Positions 53,146-61,664 of a stretch of 64,000 bases of DNA are shown piece by piece. Position 1 is the stretch's first letter. Every line of letters begins with the position of its first letter. Location of the stretch: contig JAFWEJ010000012.1 of NCBI GenBank assembly GCA_017512985.1, positions 1 through 64,000 of the forward strand. The letters are read 5' to 3'. A program made the translations under genes and the position numbers. The notes under the pieces were generated by a model. It was not told the origin of the DNA. It was given only the letters and a program-made list of their open reading frames with translations, and searched no databases. The DNA is from Clostridia bacterium (GTDB lineage Bacteria > Bacillota > Clostridia > Christensenellales > Aristaeellaceae).

Positions 53146-54594
53146 TTACCTGATCTTCAGCGTATTCGCGCATATGCCCGGCAGTTTCTCCGGCAGTTTC
53201 ACCAGCAGCACGCCGAACTCCTTCCGGAACTCCAGCGGCCCGGCGCCCAGCAGCTCCACGCTGCTGACCTCCTGCTCCGCGAAGCTTCGCAGCGCCGCGG
53301 TTTCCCCGCCCTTCGCACCCAGCATGAACGCGTAAACCGCACCGTCTTTCTGCGTAAACCGCATGTCGTTCAGCGTCCAGTCGGTCTTTTCCTCGTTGAA
53401 GCCTTCGATCTTCACCCTCGTTTCTCCTTCGCCGAACACCTTCCACGGCCGCGTGCCGTAGACCGCCTCGCCGTTGACCTTGAACCAGTCCGCCAGCCTG
53501 TCCAGGATAAACTCTGCGTCTTCGTCGATGGTACCGTCCGGCCGCTGCAGGATGTTCAGCAGCATCACGCCGTTCTTGGAGATAATGTCCGCCAGCATCT
53601 CGACGATCTGTTCCGGGCTCTTGTAGGGATGATGCACGTCGTAGAACCAGTTGCCGATGCAGGTATCCGTATGCCAGGGCTGCGGCATGATGCCGGGCAG
53701 CTGGCTCTTTTCGATATCCAGCACGCCCACGCTGAAAATTTCCTCCCGCCGGTCCTTCTGCAGGTATACGGCCCGGTTCTCCCCATGGTCCTCAATGGAC
53801 GTGTTGTAGAGCTTCGCCACCGCCTGCAGGCCGCGGCTGTACACGGACAGGTCGGTCAGTTTCCCCTGATCCGCCATCCAGTGATCCCCGAAGGGCAGGA
53901 CGCCGTCGGAATACAGCAGGTCCGGATGGAAGCGGTCGATCATCTCGTTTACGCAGCGCAGCCAGTAGTCGCGAAACTGCTCGTTGCCGGTGTACCAGGG
54001 ATCCAGTTCCTCCCCGGTGCCGTGTTCCCGGTTCGCGTGATAGAAATCCTCATATGCCGGATCGTTGCCGTCATAAGGCACGCCGGCGTAGGGCCCGGTT
54101 TTGTCGCAGCCCTTGTTCACCCGCCACCAGGAGAAGGAAGCGCCCAGGTGCTCGCTCAGGCCGAAATACATGCCCTGCTTATCCGCCGCGGCTTTCCACA
54201 TGGCCAGGATATCCTTGCCCGGGCCGACGTTTACGCTGTTCATCCGGTTGATCTTTGAGCCGTAATTGAAGAAATGGTCGTGGTGGGTGGCCTGGGTCAT
54301 CAGGTACCGGGCGCCGGCCTTCCAGTACTTTTCGATCAGCGCGTCCGGATCGAACTTCTCCGCCTTCCACAGGGCGCAGATGTCCTTGTAGCCGAATTTC
54401 GACGGATGGCCGTAGTGGCGCAGGTGATACTCATACTGGGGCTGTCCCTGGATATACATATTCCGGGCGTACCAGTCGCCGAACATCGGGACGCTCTGCG
54501 GACCCCAGTGGCTCCAGATGCCGAATTTGGCGTCCCGGAACCATTCCGGGGCAGAATATTGTCTCAGCGATTCAAACGTCGGCTCAAAACGCAT
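53146..54594 (-). CDS. GH29 alpha-L-fucosidase
   Basis: It hydrolyses alpha-fucosides, with retention. 482 residues, no signal peptide, so cytoplasmic. The N-terminal barrel shows WFRDAKFGIWSHWGPQSVP, YWKAGARYLMTQATHHDHFF, YFGLSEHLG, and DLLYSDG, where Asp is the expected nucleophile of GH29 (usually in WFDG or YSDG). INGEAVYGTRPW near residue 390 is also typical of the family. A beta-sandwich C-terminal domain follows. AAGGGGAG precedes the start. Its substrate would be host or plant fucosides taken up by a transporter not in this window. It may share a transcript with the upstream bioY-birA genes. Confidence 0.9.
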   Translation of the reverse strand: MRFEPTFESLRQYSAPEWFRDAKFGIWSHWGPQSVPMFGDWYARNMYIQGQPQYEYHLRHYGHPSKFGYKDICALWKAEKFDPDALIEKYWKAGARYLMTQATHHDHFFNYGSKINRMNSVNVGPGKDILAMWKAAADKQGMYFGLSEHLGASFSWWRVNKGCDKTGPYAGVPYDGNDPAYEDFYHANREHGTGEELDPWYTGNEQFRDYWLRCVNEMIDRFHPDLLYSDGVLPFGDHWMADQGKLTDLSVYSRGLQAVAKLYNTSIEDHGENRAVYLQKDRREEIFSVGVLDIEKSQLPGIMPQPWHTDTCIGNWFYDVHHPYKSPEQIVEMLADIISKNGVMLLNILQRPDGTIDEDAEFILDRLADWFKVNGEAVYGTRPWKVFGEGETRVKIEGFNEEKTDWTLNDMRFTQKDGAVYAFMLGAKGGETAALRSFAEQEVSSVELLGAGPLEFRKEFGVLLVKLPEKLPGICANTLKIR

Positions 54595-54656
54595 ACTTTT
54601 TCTCCCCTTATTTCATTCACTCATTCTGCTCTTGTTATATTGTCCTGCACACTCTT

Positions 54657-54692
54657 AATTGTTCATTGTTCATTATCAATTGTTCATTGTTC
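54657..54692. repeat. Short interspersed GAACAAT/ATTGTTC repeat
   Basis: The unit ATTGTTC or TTGTTCATTGTTC recurs four times, broken by ATTATCAA. The bioY stop codon lies inside it, so the repeat encodes the last residues of BioY. A related AATTATGAATT-type run lies at 50111-50145. Confidence 0.55.
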
Positions 54693-55212
54693 TCTTTACC
54701 GCGTTTTTCACCGGAACCGCCAGCAGCGTCGCCGCCGCGATCTTCACCGCGTCTCCCGGCAGGAACGGCAGTACGCACAGGCCCAGCGCCGCGCCGAACC
54801 CGTTCCCGGTCTGGATCATGAACCACGCCGTGCCGACCGTATACAGCACGATTGTCCCGGCAGCCATCATCAGGGGCAGGATCCGTTTCTTTCCCGCCTG
54901 CTCCGCTTTTTCCGCGCCGAGCCCGGTCAGGAACGCGCAGGGCAGGTAGCCGATCAGGTATCCGCCGGTCACGCCGGCCAGTTTCTGGAATCCGCCGCTG
55001 AATCCGGAAAACACCGGCACTCCGATAATCCCAATCAGCAGGTACAGCCCGACGGAGACGGTTCCCCATTTCTTCCCGAGGATCGCCCCGGCCAGGTAGA
55101 CTGCGAAGGTCGCCAGGGAAAGCGGAACCGGCCCGGCGGCAATCGTCAGCGGCCCCGCAATACAGATCAGCGCCGCCATAACGGCGGTCAGCGTCATATC
55201 CTTTACTTTCAT
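54676..55212 (-). CDS. bioY: Biotin transporter substrate-binding subunit BioY
   Basis: The S component of an ECF-type biotin importer, or a lone transporter. About 178 residues, six hydrophobic helices. The family segments are clear: TAVMAALICIAGPLTIAAGP, VPLSLATFAVYLAGAILGKK, SGGFQKLAGVTGGYLIGYLP. I favour the ATG at 55212 (GGGG ten bases upstream); an ATG at 55221 overlapping the birA stop is possible. No ECF A/A'/T genes are visible in the window. It is coupled to birA, a sensible biotin uptake and use pair. Its C-terminus runs into the short repeat. Confidence 0.93.
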   Translation of the reverse strand: MKVKDMTLTAVMAALICIAGPLTIAAGPVPLSLATFAVYLAGAILGKKWGTVSVGLYLLIGIIGVPVFSGFSGGFQKLAGVTGGYLIGYLPCAFLTGLGAEKAEQAGKKRILPLMMAAGTIVLYTVGTAWFMIQTGNGFGAALGLCVLPFLPGDAVKIAAATLLAVPVKNAVKRTMNN

Positions 55213-55217
55213 GCCGT

Positions 55218-56003
55218 TCATTCCCCGCCCGCCAGCTTCAGGCTCACCTCTCCGCTGTCCAGGCAGGTTCTTCCCTCTTCCGTTTCGACGACCAGCCGTC
55301 CCCGGTCGTCAATATCGACCGCCCTGGCGGAATACTGTCTCCCGCCCCCGATGACCGTCACCGTCCGGCCGATCACATTCGAGCGTCTCCGGCTTTCCTC
55401 CAGGAACGCGCCGGTTTCCAGGTCGCCGTACAGCGAGTCCAGTTCGTTCAGGACCTCGGCAATCAGCCGGTTCCGGTCCGGCGCCGTTCCGGTTTCGTTA
55501 CAGACGGAGGTTGCGGTCTCCCGCAGCTCTTCCGGAAACGCCATCCGCCCCGCGTTGATCCCGATGCCGACCACGGCCCAGTCCAGCCGGCCGCCTTCCG
55601 GCGCCTGCCCGGCTTCGGTCAGGATCCCGCAGATCTTTCTGCCGTTCAGGTACAGGTCGTTAACCCATTTGATCTTCACGTCCGCGCCTGAAACTTTCTC
55701 AACTGCCCGCGCCGCAGCCACCGCGGCCAGCGAGGTCAGCAGCCCCGCCCTGTCCGGCGTACAGTCCGGCCGCAGGATCACGGTCATATAGACGCCGGCG
55801 TGTTCAGGGGAAAAGAAGGACCGTCCCAGCCTTCCCCGGCCGCCGCTCTGGGCATCCGCGATCACAGCCAGGCCGTGCGGCGCGCCGGCGGCCGCCAGCG
55901 CCTTTGCCCGGTTGTTGGTGGAATCCAGCAGCCCGTGGATCTCCAGTCCGCCGCCGATCTCCTTCGCGGTCAGCCACCGGCGGATCTCTTTCTCATTCAG
56001 CAT
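55218..56003 (-). CDS. birA: Biotin--[acetyl-CoA-carboxylase] ligase, no DNA-binding domain
   Basis: It activates biotin with ATP and attaches it to the carboxylase carrier lysine. 261 residues. It has the ligase core DSTNNRAKALAAAGAPHG, SGGRGRLGRSFFSP (biotinyl-AMP loop GRGRLGR), KWVNDLYLNGRKICGIL and the small C-terminal domain. The ~80-residue HTH of bifunctional BirA is missing, so it should not regulate transcription itself. The start overlaps the end of the diguanylate cyclase gene by 11 bases. It is followed by bioY with overlap. Confidence 0.94.
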   Translation of the reverse strand: MLNEKEIRRWLTAKEIGGGLEIHGLLDSTNNRAKALAAAGAPHGLAVIADAQSGGRGRLGRSFFSPEHAGVYMTVILRPDCTPDRAGLLTSLAAVAAARAVEKVSGADVKIKWVNDLYLNGRKICGILTEAGQAPEGGRLDWAVVGIGINAGRMAFPEELRETATSVCNETGTAPDRNRLIAEVLNELDSLYGDLETGAFLEESRRRSNVIGRTVTVIGGGRQYSARAVDIDDRGRLVVETEEGRTCLDSGEVSLKLAGGE

Positions 56004-57384
56004 CTTTTTGCCCGATCCCGCCCCAGACCGCGCAGCAGTCTTCGCGGGTCTTCTTCATGTCCAGCAGCACCGTGTCCGCGTCCTTGAACAGGGAGCCTTC
56101 CGGGTTCGGCCGGTCCCAGAACGCGACGCCCGCGCTGATCGTCACCGGCGGCAGGTCGCCGCTGTTTTCGGACAGCTCGCGGTTGATGTCGTGGATTTTT
56201 TCCCTGATCCCCGCCGCGTCCCGCTGTCCGGTGCGCGGCATAATGACGCAGAACTCGTCTCCGCCGATCCGGCTGATATGGTCCACCGTGCGGAAGTTCC
56301 GCTTCATCGCTTCCACAGCCGCGCACAGCACCCGGTCGCCGACGTCGTGTCCGTATTCGTCATTATACTGCTTGAAGTGGTCCACGTCCACCACGATGAT
56401 GCCGACGTTCTGCAGTTTTTCAACCTGCCTGTAATACCGGTCAAACTCCGTCCGGTTATACACGCCCGTCAGCGCGTCGTGGGCCGCGGTGTAGATCAGT
56501 TTGTCCGTCTTCTCCTGGTTCTCTTTCAGCACTTCGTTGTATACCCGGGCCAGGTGGCGCATCTCATAGCTTCCCTGCTCCGGAATCGGCTCCCGGCGGT
56601 CCAGGTTTTCCACGCTCCTGCGGATCGGACTGATGATCAGCATCCGGTTCAGCAGCAGCGCAAGAACGCTCACAGCCATAAACGACAGCACCAGGACAAA
56701 CTGCGTCCTGACGATGTCGCTGACATCCGCCAGCGCCCTCTCTGCCTGCTTCTTTCCGTCCTGTGACGAATAGCGGTGGCTGTTGTCAACCGATTCGCGG
56801 ATCGTATCCTCCAGTCCGGTATAGGAAGCCGATGTCAGCAGGGACATTGCAATTCCCTTCTTCGCTTCCGCTTCCTGCGCCTGTTCCTCACCGCTCAGTT
56901 CAATCTCCTTCAGGAAACCGGGCAGCGCCTCAAAGGCCGGCTTCGCCATTGTGTCCGCCGCCAGGCGCATTGCCTTTCCTTCCATCTCATTCCGGCCGCG
57001 GAAAGCGGCCACAGCGTTTTCAAACTCCGTGTTTGCGGCGGCGCTGGCGGATGCTTCCGGTTCATACTGTTCCAGCTGCGCGTTGATCACATTCATCTTC
57101 GCTTCGTAAGCCTTCGCGGGACGGACTTCCCCGCTCTGTACGAATGATATCGCCAGTTCACCCAGCTCACCGGCAAAATCCCGCAGCATACCGCCCGCCT
57201 GCTGGCTGGTCAGGTAGTTTTCCGTAAAGGAAACGACTTCCCTCACGCTGACCCTTGTCCGGTACATGGAAACGGCCAGCAGGGTCGCGATAACCAGGCC
57301 GATGCAGATCATGACAATATTCAGTCGGCTCAGGCGGATCCCGGCGCTTTTTTTGCCGGATCTGTCCTCATTTCCCCTGTTCAC
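55993..57384 (-). CDS. Membrane diguanylate cyclase
   Basis: It makes c-di-GMP from two GTP. 463 residues: a TM helix near 20-42, a helical periplasmic-type sensor of about 200 residues (four-helix-bundle look), a second TM near 235-255, then a GGDEF domain starting DALTGVYNRTEFDRYY with GGDEF at 374-378. An inhibitory I-site RTVD lies five residues before it, so product feedback is expected. The GTG start at 57384 has AGGAGG nine bases upstream and lies within the end of the GNAT gene. It is in an operon GNAT-dgc-birA-bioY. Confidence 0.92.
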   Translation of the reverse strand: MNRGNEDRSGKKSAGIRLSRLNIVMICIGLVIATLLAVSMYRTRVSVREVVSFTENYLTSQQAGGMLRDFAGELGELAISFVQSGEVRPAKAYEAKMNVINAQLEQYEPEASASAAANTEFENAVAAFRGRNEMEGKAMRLAADTMAKPAFEALPGFLKEIELSGEEQAQEAEAKKGIAMSLLTSASYTGLEDTIRESVDNSHRYSSQDGKKQAERALADVSDIVRTQFVLVLSFMAVSVLALLLNRMLIISPIRRSVENLDRREPIPEQGSYEMRHLARVYNEVLKENQEKTDKLIYTAAHDALTGVYNRTEFDRYYRQVEKLQNVGIIVVDVDHFKQYNDEYGHDVGDRVLCAAVEAMKRNFRTVDHISRIGGDEFCVIMPRTGQRDAAGIREKIHDINRELSENSGDLPPVTISAGVAFWDRPNPEGSLFKDADTVLLDMKKTREDCCAVWGGIGQKDAE

Positions 57385-58243
57385 GCTTCAGTGCCTCCTT
57401 CAGTGCCTCATACCGTTCCCGCTTTCCGGGCTGCATAAAATGATCGTGCCGCAGCTGCTCATGCCGGAGGGCATAGTCCAGCTGCCGGTCCCCGAACTGC
57501 TCGCTGGTCAGGTCAAACACGCATTCACCAACGACATTGTAGCAGTGCCATCCGCCGTCCTGCAGCGGAATCCCCCACACCCTTCCGCCGAAAATGTCCT
57601 GCGCGAGAAACGCGGTGATCGCGCACTGTCCGGCTGTGCGGTTCTCCTCCGTCCATTCCTCCCGCATCCGCGCCGTGCAGGTCTCCCGCGTCCATACTTT
57701 CCACAGTGCGCGGTACAGGTCCTTCGGCGTCGCGATGCCCGGATATTCGTCCGTCCGCGCCTTTACGTCAGCCGTCTCATGGCCGTAAAACCCGTAGGCA
57801 TCCATCCGGTAGATCCGGCTGTCCCCGCCGTGCATATCCTTTGCGGCGGTCACGTATTCCGCCCCGTATTTCTCATACAGGCCGGTTTCACCCGTGCAAA
57901 TCCAGACCGTGTCATAGCCGTCGTCCCGGGCCAGTTCCTTTACCCGGCAGATCAGTTTCCCCATCAGCCGGCGTCCCCGGTAATCCGGATTCGTATATAC
58001 AAAGCCCATCCAGGGCGTCAGGTCCGTATCCGGGATATCGTCCTTTTCCGCGTAGGTGCAGAAGGATACAAGCCTGGTCCCGTCCGCCAGGATCAGCAGC
58101 CGGGACTTTTCCCCGTACAGGCTGTGGAATCGGTTTTCTTTCAGCACGGCATACAGGTGCTGGCCGCCTGCCCAGTCACAGTCTCCGATCTGCTTCAGCC
58201 ACCACTCCGGTTTGACCGTGCGCTCATAATCCAGTATATCCAT
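57368..58243 (-). CDS. GNAT-family acetyltransferase
   Basis: This 291-residue protein has a GNAT core in its middle: LVSFCTYAEKDDIP, WMGFVYTNPDYRGRRLMGKL (acetyl-CoA pyrophosphate loop RGRRLMG), DTVWICTGETGLYEKYGAEY. Substrate unknown. The ~130-residue C-terminal part has no clear match. I chose the ATG at 58243 because AAAGG is nine bases upstream; the ATG at 58249 is too close to it. A promoter lies at 58272-58301. It overlaps the diguanylate cyclase gene by 17 bases. Confidence 0.85.
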   Translation of the reverse strand: MDILDYERTVKPEWWLKQIGDCDWAGGQHLYAVLKENRFHSLYGEKSRLLILADGTRLVSFCTYAEKDDIPDTDLTPWMGFVYTNPDYRGRRLMGKLICRVKELARDDGYDTVWICTGETGLYEKYGAEYVTAAKDMHGGDSRIYRMDAYGFYGHETADVKARTDEYPGIATPKDLYRALWKVWTRETCTARMREEWTEENRTAGQCAITAFLAQDIFGGRVWGIPLQDGGWHCYNVVGECVFDLTSEQFGDRQLDYALRHEQLRHDHFMQPGKRERYEALKEALKREQGK

Positions 58244-58271
58244 CTTCATATGCCTTTCGTTCAGATAGTAT

Positions 58272-58301
58272 ATTATACCGGACTGGGATCCTTTTTTACA
58301 A
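58272..58301 (-). promoter_or_regulatory. Promoter of the GNAT-dgc-birA-bioY operon
   Basis: TTGTAA (58296-58301), 18-base spacer and TATAAT (58272-58277) on the minus strand, 28 bases before the start codon. Confidence 0.75.
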
Positions 58302-58316
58302 GCGTTTCCATTTTTC

Positions 58317-58349
58317 GTGCCAAAAAAGCGCAGCCGGTCCGGCTGCGCC
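58317..58349 (-). terminator. Terminator after the 63-residue membrane protein gene
   Basis: The stem GCGCAGCCG/CGGCTGCGC has a GTC/GAC loop and is followed on the minus strand by TTTTTT (58317-58322 region). Confidence 0.85.
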
Positions 58350-58371
58350 CCATGGATCATCTGCGCCGCTG

Positions 58372-58563
58372 TTATTCGTCTTTTTTCTCTTCGTCCTTCT
58401 TGTCTTTATCCTTGTTCATAATGCTGATCGCGGTAATAATGATACCGCCGGCAAAAACCGCCAGCCAGCTCTTGCTCCAGCCGTCAGGAACCAGGTACCC
58501 CCACAGGAACATAACCAGAACGGAAATCATGGCAACAATCGGGATCAGTTTCTTGGCATCCAT
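58372..58563 (-). CDS. Small two-TM protein
   Basis: This 63-residue protein has two hydrophobic helices (about 7-24 and 32-49) and a highly charged tail (NKDKDKKDEEKKDE). AAGGGAG lies nine bases before the ATG, and a terminator follows. No family recognised. It is a real gene by its ribosome site and terminator. Confidence 0.75.
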   Translation of the reverse strand: MDAKKLIPIVAMISVLVMFLWGYLVPDGWSKSWLAVFAGGIIITAISIMNKDKDKKDEEKKDE

Positions 58564-58641
58564 GAAAAGAACTCCCTTCAGTGTGATTTTATTGATCTGG
58601 AGAATGAAAAGATTGAATCCGTTTTTCAGTATAGCAGGAGA

Positions 58642-58669
58642 AAGCCCGAAAGCACAGGCTTTCGGGCTG
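58642..58669 (-). terminator. Hairpin after the DUF3021 gene
   Basis: The stem AGCCCGAAAGC/GCTTTCGGGCT has a six-base loop; the minus-strand tail is TTTCTCC, a weak U-tract. Confidence 0.65.
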
Positions 58670-58695
58670 AACGGTCGCTGCGCGTGTCTGAACGG

Positions 58696-59121
58696 TCAGT
58701 CTGCTCTCCGGCCGGACTTTATTTTTTTCAGGCCTTCATTGATCTTCCGGATCTGGCGCTTATAAGCCAGGTACATAACCAGCCAGACAACAAAATAGCC
58801 GATGACCATTGCCGCTGTAATAATCAGGAACAGGCTGTCCCCGAACCTGAACCAGCCCAGGGCAAAGGAAATCAGGTAAAAGCAGGCAAACGTAATCAGG
58901 AAATGGGTAACAGTTGCCCGCGCGATGCTCCATTTTTCAACGCCGTAGATTACGGAGCTGCCCATTGAAACGCCTCCGGGGATCCCGCTCAGGAGAATAT
59001 ACGGCAGCGCTTTTCCCAGGCCTTCATTCGAACCGGCAAGGAAAAACGCCACGCCGATTGCAACGCCCAGTACATAACCCAGCGTGCCGAGTTGAACCGC
59101 TTTTTTCCACATTTCGCTCAT
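58696..59121 (-). CDS. DUF3021 membrane protein
   Basis: This 141-residue protein has four TM helices (about 11-29, 37-56, 70-92 and 98-122) and a basic C-terminus. The pattern and its position directly after a LytTR gene are those of DUF3021 proteins, which pair with LytTR regulators and are thought to sequester or modulate them at the membrane. The start overlaps the LytTR stop (ATGA). An ATG nine bases further in has the better-spaced GGAGG and may be the real start. Confidence 0.9.
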   Translation of the reverse strand: MSEMWKKAVQLGTLGYVLGVAIGVAFFLAGSNEGLGKALPYILLSGIPGGVSMGSSVIYGVEKWSIARATVTHFLITFACFYLISFALGWFRFGDSLFLIITAAMVIGYFVVWLVMYLAYKRQIRKINEGLKKIKSGRRAD

Positions 59122-59597
59122 TCCTCCTCCCCGGTTTCGATTCGTTCCAGCACCTGCTGGATCTGGCGTACATACCGGCGGGCCGCCCAGGTCATCGTTC
59201 CGTCGTCAAAGCGGATGCGCACTGTGCCTGCTATGCTGAAATCAAAGCTTTCGATCTTCCTGATATTCACGATCTCAAACCGGCTGATACGGATGAACCG
59301 TTCCGGATTCAGCAGCTGCTCAAGGTATGACAGGCTTTTATGGGACTCAAATATTCCTTTTTCCGTGGAAATCTGTACTTTCCGTGACTCCACGAACACC
59401 CTGATAATATCCCGCTGGCTCAGCAGTTCCATCCTGTTGTCGCGGTAGCCGACAATCAGGGGATACCGGCTCTCCACGCAGTTTTCAATCGCGTGGATGA
59501 TGTTTTCCACTTCCTGCGTTTTCCGGTCCGTACGGATCAGGATCACAGGATCATGACAGTCCGGATCGATCCGGACCGTGATATCAATGTCTTTCAA
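59118..59597 (-). CDS. LytTR DNA-binding regulator
   Basis: This 159-residue transcription factor has a LytTR domain in its second half: LLSQRDIIRVFVESRKVQIST, SLSYLEQLLNPERFIRISRF, IVNIRKIESF, WAARRYVRQIQQVL. The N-terminal ~55 residues lack a receiver domain, as in the LytTR/DUF3021 type. TTG start at 59597 with GGGGG seven bases upstream. An extended -10 (TGATATAAT, 59641-59649) lies ahead, within a long inverted repeat (59606-59617 and 59679-59690) that may be its own operator. Likely autoregulatory. Confidence 0.9.
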   Translation of the reverse strand: MKDIDITVRIDPDCHDPVILIRTDRKTQEVENIIHAIENCVESRYPLIVGYRDNRMELLSQRDIIRVFVESRKVQISTEKGIFESHKSLSYLEQLLNPERFIRISRFEIVNIRKIESFDFSIAGTVRIRFDDGTMTWAARRYVRQIQQVLERIETGEEE

Positions 59598-59605
59598 AAC
59601 AAAAC

Positions 59606-59691
59606 CCCCGCATCCAGGTGCTTTCGGAATGAACAGGATTATTATATCACAGCGCCTGTCAAACCGGAATGGTTTCCCGGATGCGGGGGTA
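59606..59691 (-). promoter_or_regulatory. Promoter region of the LytTR gene with flanking inverted repeat
   Basis: TGATATAAT (59641-59649, minus strand) is an extended -10; a TTGACA is present but too close for a normal spacer. CCCCCGCATCC at 59606-59616 and GGATGCGGGGG at 59679-59689 form a widely spaced inverted repeat. Confidence 0.5.
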
Positions 59692-59704
59692 TGTTACAGC
59701 CGTA

Positions 59705-61531
59705 TCATTCTACGGAAAAGTTATAGGACGGTCCGGCAAAGGTGATGCTGTCCACAACGCCCTCTTCCATCTTCGGCTCGCCGCCCCATTCCGGCGTCTC
59801 CACTGTATCGCCGAAACTGACGTTATACTGGAAACTGCCGTTGACCATAATCACAAGCAGCCCTTTTCCTTCGTTGTGCCAGCCGTTCAGTTCCCAGCCG
59901 GCGTCCAGCATGTCCTGGCCGCTCTTCCCGGTCCACTGGTCCAGCTCTTCCCGGGAAAGGGCCAGCGTTTCCAGGTCCGTCACGCTCTCAATCGCGCATT
60001 CGCCAATTACGGCAGCCTGTTTCGCGTCCCGCTCTTCGTCAAAGAAGTCCACCGACTCATAGGCTTTCAGCACCTCCTCCGGGGCAGAAGCCTTCACAAG
60101 CCAGTATTTCCCGCCGTATTCGAAGGCCATCGCGAACTGTCCGCCTCCCCAGCTGCTCTGGCTCTCTCCGGGATTCAGCGCCAGGATATCCCCCAGCGTC
60201 TTCCACGCGGAAGGATCCGCCTCAACCGTGGCCTGGGGTTCTTCTGTAACCTGTCTGGGCGTGAAGGCGGAGATCAGGCCGGTAACCTCCGGCATCGCCA
60301 TCAGCTGGCCCAGGTTCGCCATCATATCCTGCTGCAGCCCCGTCAGCGCCTCCGCGGCATTCTCGCCCTGCAGGTCCTCGATTGCCAGCACGGTTTTCCC
60401 TTCCGGATCCAGGGACAGCGTACGCTCGCCCCCCTGCGCCGCCGTAACCGTCAGGGTCAGCAGGGGCTTTTCCTTTTCAACGGCATACACGTCAAAGATC
60501 ATGGCGCCGTTTTCCCCGGCGCTGAAAGCGAATGCCCAGTACATCCCGCCCTGGGTATACGAGATGAACAGCCCGCCTGCGGAATAGCTGACCGCCATTT
60601 CGATCTCCATACCGGTTTCGGCTGCCTGCAGTTTCATCTTCATGCCTTCCGCGCCGTTGCTCAGCATGGTAAACACATATGCGGGAGCCTCGGCGCCCTT
60701 GTAGGTCGCTTCGGATCTGGTATAGGTGACCATGGGATTGCCGCTGCTGGAATACACGGCTGCCTCTACTTCGGGAATATGCTCCTCGGTCAGCGCCTCA
60801 TCGATGGCCTTCAGCACCTCTTCCGCGTTGAAGTCCGGCACGGAAGCCAGCATGCCCCTGACCGCCTCGTCATTCAGCAGGTCGGACATCAGCTTCCTGG
60901 TCGCCTCCGCCAGCGCCGCCTCGTCCACGTCCACAGGCGTTCTGGTGTCAAAGGCAGCGCCTTCAAATTCGAACGTTCCCTGTTCCGCCTCTCCGGGTTT
61001 CACGGCCGTCTCGAAAACAGCGGAGAATTCGGTGAAATAGCCGCTGACCGCCGCGGCCAGGGCCGTCATATCCGCTCCGCCTGCTTCGCCTTCCCCGGCA
61101 CCGCCCATCATCGGCATATACTGCTGCATCATACCCTGGAGCGATTCGGAGGAGAGCGTCAGGATGTAGTTCGGGAACAGGCTGCTCGCGATCTTCAGTC
61201 CTTCTTCCGTCGACGTTCCGGCCAGGGACAGCGCGTCCGTTCCGTTCAGGCCCAGGTCGACCTGCACGCAGCCTTCGGCGCTGGTCACCCTGATATTCAG
61301 CGCGTTCAGGAAGTCCAGGACCGGATCGATCGTCGCGGCCTGTTCCTCCGGCATACCGAATGCCGCGGCCGCCTTCTGCGCGGTTTCCTTGTCAACCGCA
61401 ATCTGCACGTTTACCGTGGACGCAGCGGCAGCAGGCGCTTCCGCCGCCGCTGCGGCCGCCTCCTCCGCCACTGCCGGCAGGAAAGCCAGCGTCATAACCG
61501 CGGCCAGGAGTACTGCAATAATTTTCTTCAT
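59705..61531 (-). CDS. Secreted protein of unknown function
   Basis: This is a 608-residue exported protein: a signal peptide (IIAVLLAAVMTLAFLPAVA) with cleavage likely at AVA-EE, an Ala/Glu-rich stretch, then a large domain of alternating strands and helices. It has no Cys lipobox, TM or wall-sorting motif. I do not recognise a family; it recalls Clostridia proteins that scan as large exported beta-rich hypotheticals. GGAGG sets the start at 61531. Confidence 0.7.
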   Translation of the reverse strand: MKKIIAVLLAAVMTLAFLPAVAEEAAAAAAEAPAAAASTVNVQIAVDKETAQKAAAAFGMPEEQAATIDPVLDFLNALNIRVTSAEGCVQVDLGLNGTDALSLAGTSTEEGLKIASSLFPNYILTLSSESLQGMMQQYMPMMGGAGEGEAGGADMTALAAAVSGYFTEFSAVFETAVKPGEAEQGTFEFEGAAFDTRTPVDVDEAALAEATRKLMSDLLNDEAVRGMLASVPDFNAEEVLKAIDEALTEEHIPEVEAAVYSSSGNPMVTYTRSEATYKGAEAPAYVFTMLSNGAEGMKMKLQAAETGMEIEMAVSYSAGGLFISYTQGGMYWAFAFSAGENGAMIFDVYAVEKEKPLLTLTVTAAQGGERTLSLDPEGKTVLAIEDLQGENAAEALTGLQQDMMANLGQLMAMPEVTGLISAFTPRQVTEEPQATVEADPSAWKTLGDILALNPGESQSSWGGGQFAMAFEYGGKYWLVKASAPEEVLKAYESVDFFDEERDAKQAAVIGECAIESVTDLETLALSREELDQWTGKSGQDMLDAGWELNGWHNEGKGLLVIMVNGSFQYNVSFGDTVETPEWGGEPKMEEGVVDSITFAGPSYNFSVE

Positions 61532-61664
61532 GGGAATAACCTCCGTATTTATTTGTTTACCGCATGGAGTCACCTATATCATACTCATGCGTGTTCACAA
61601 ATGCAACGTTTTATGTCCCGGCGGTCATCCTGTATGTCCGAAAGGTTGATTGAAACCCGGAAGT

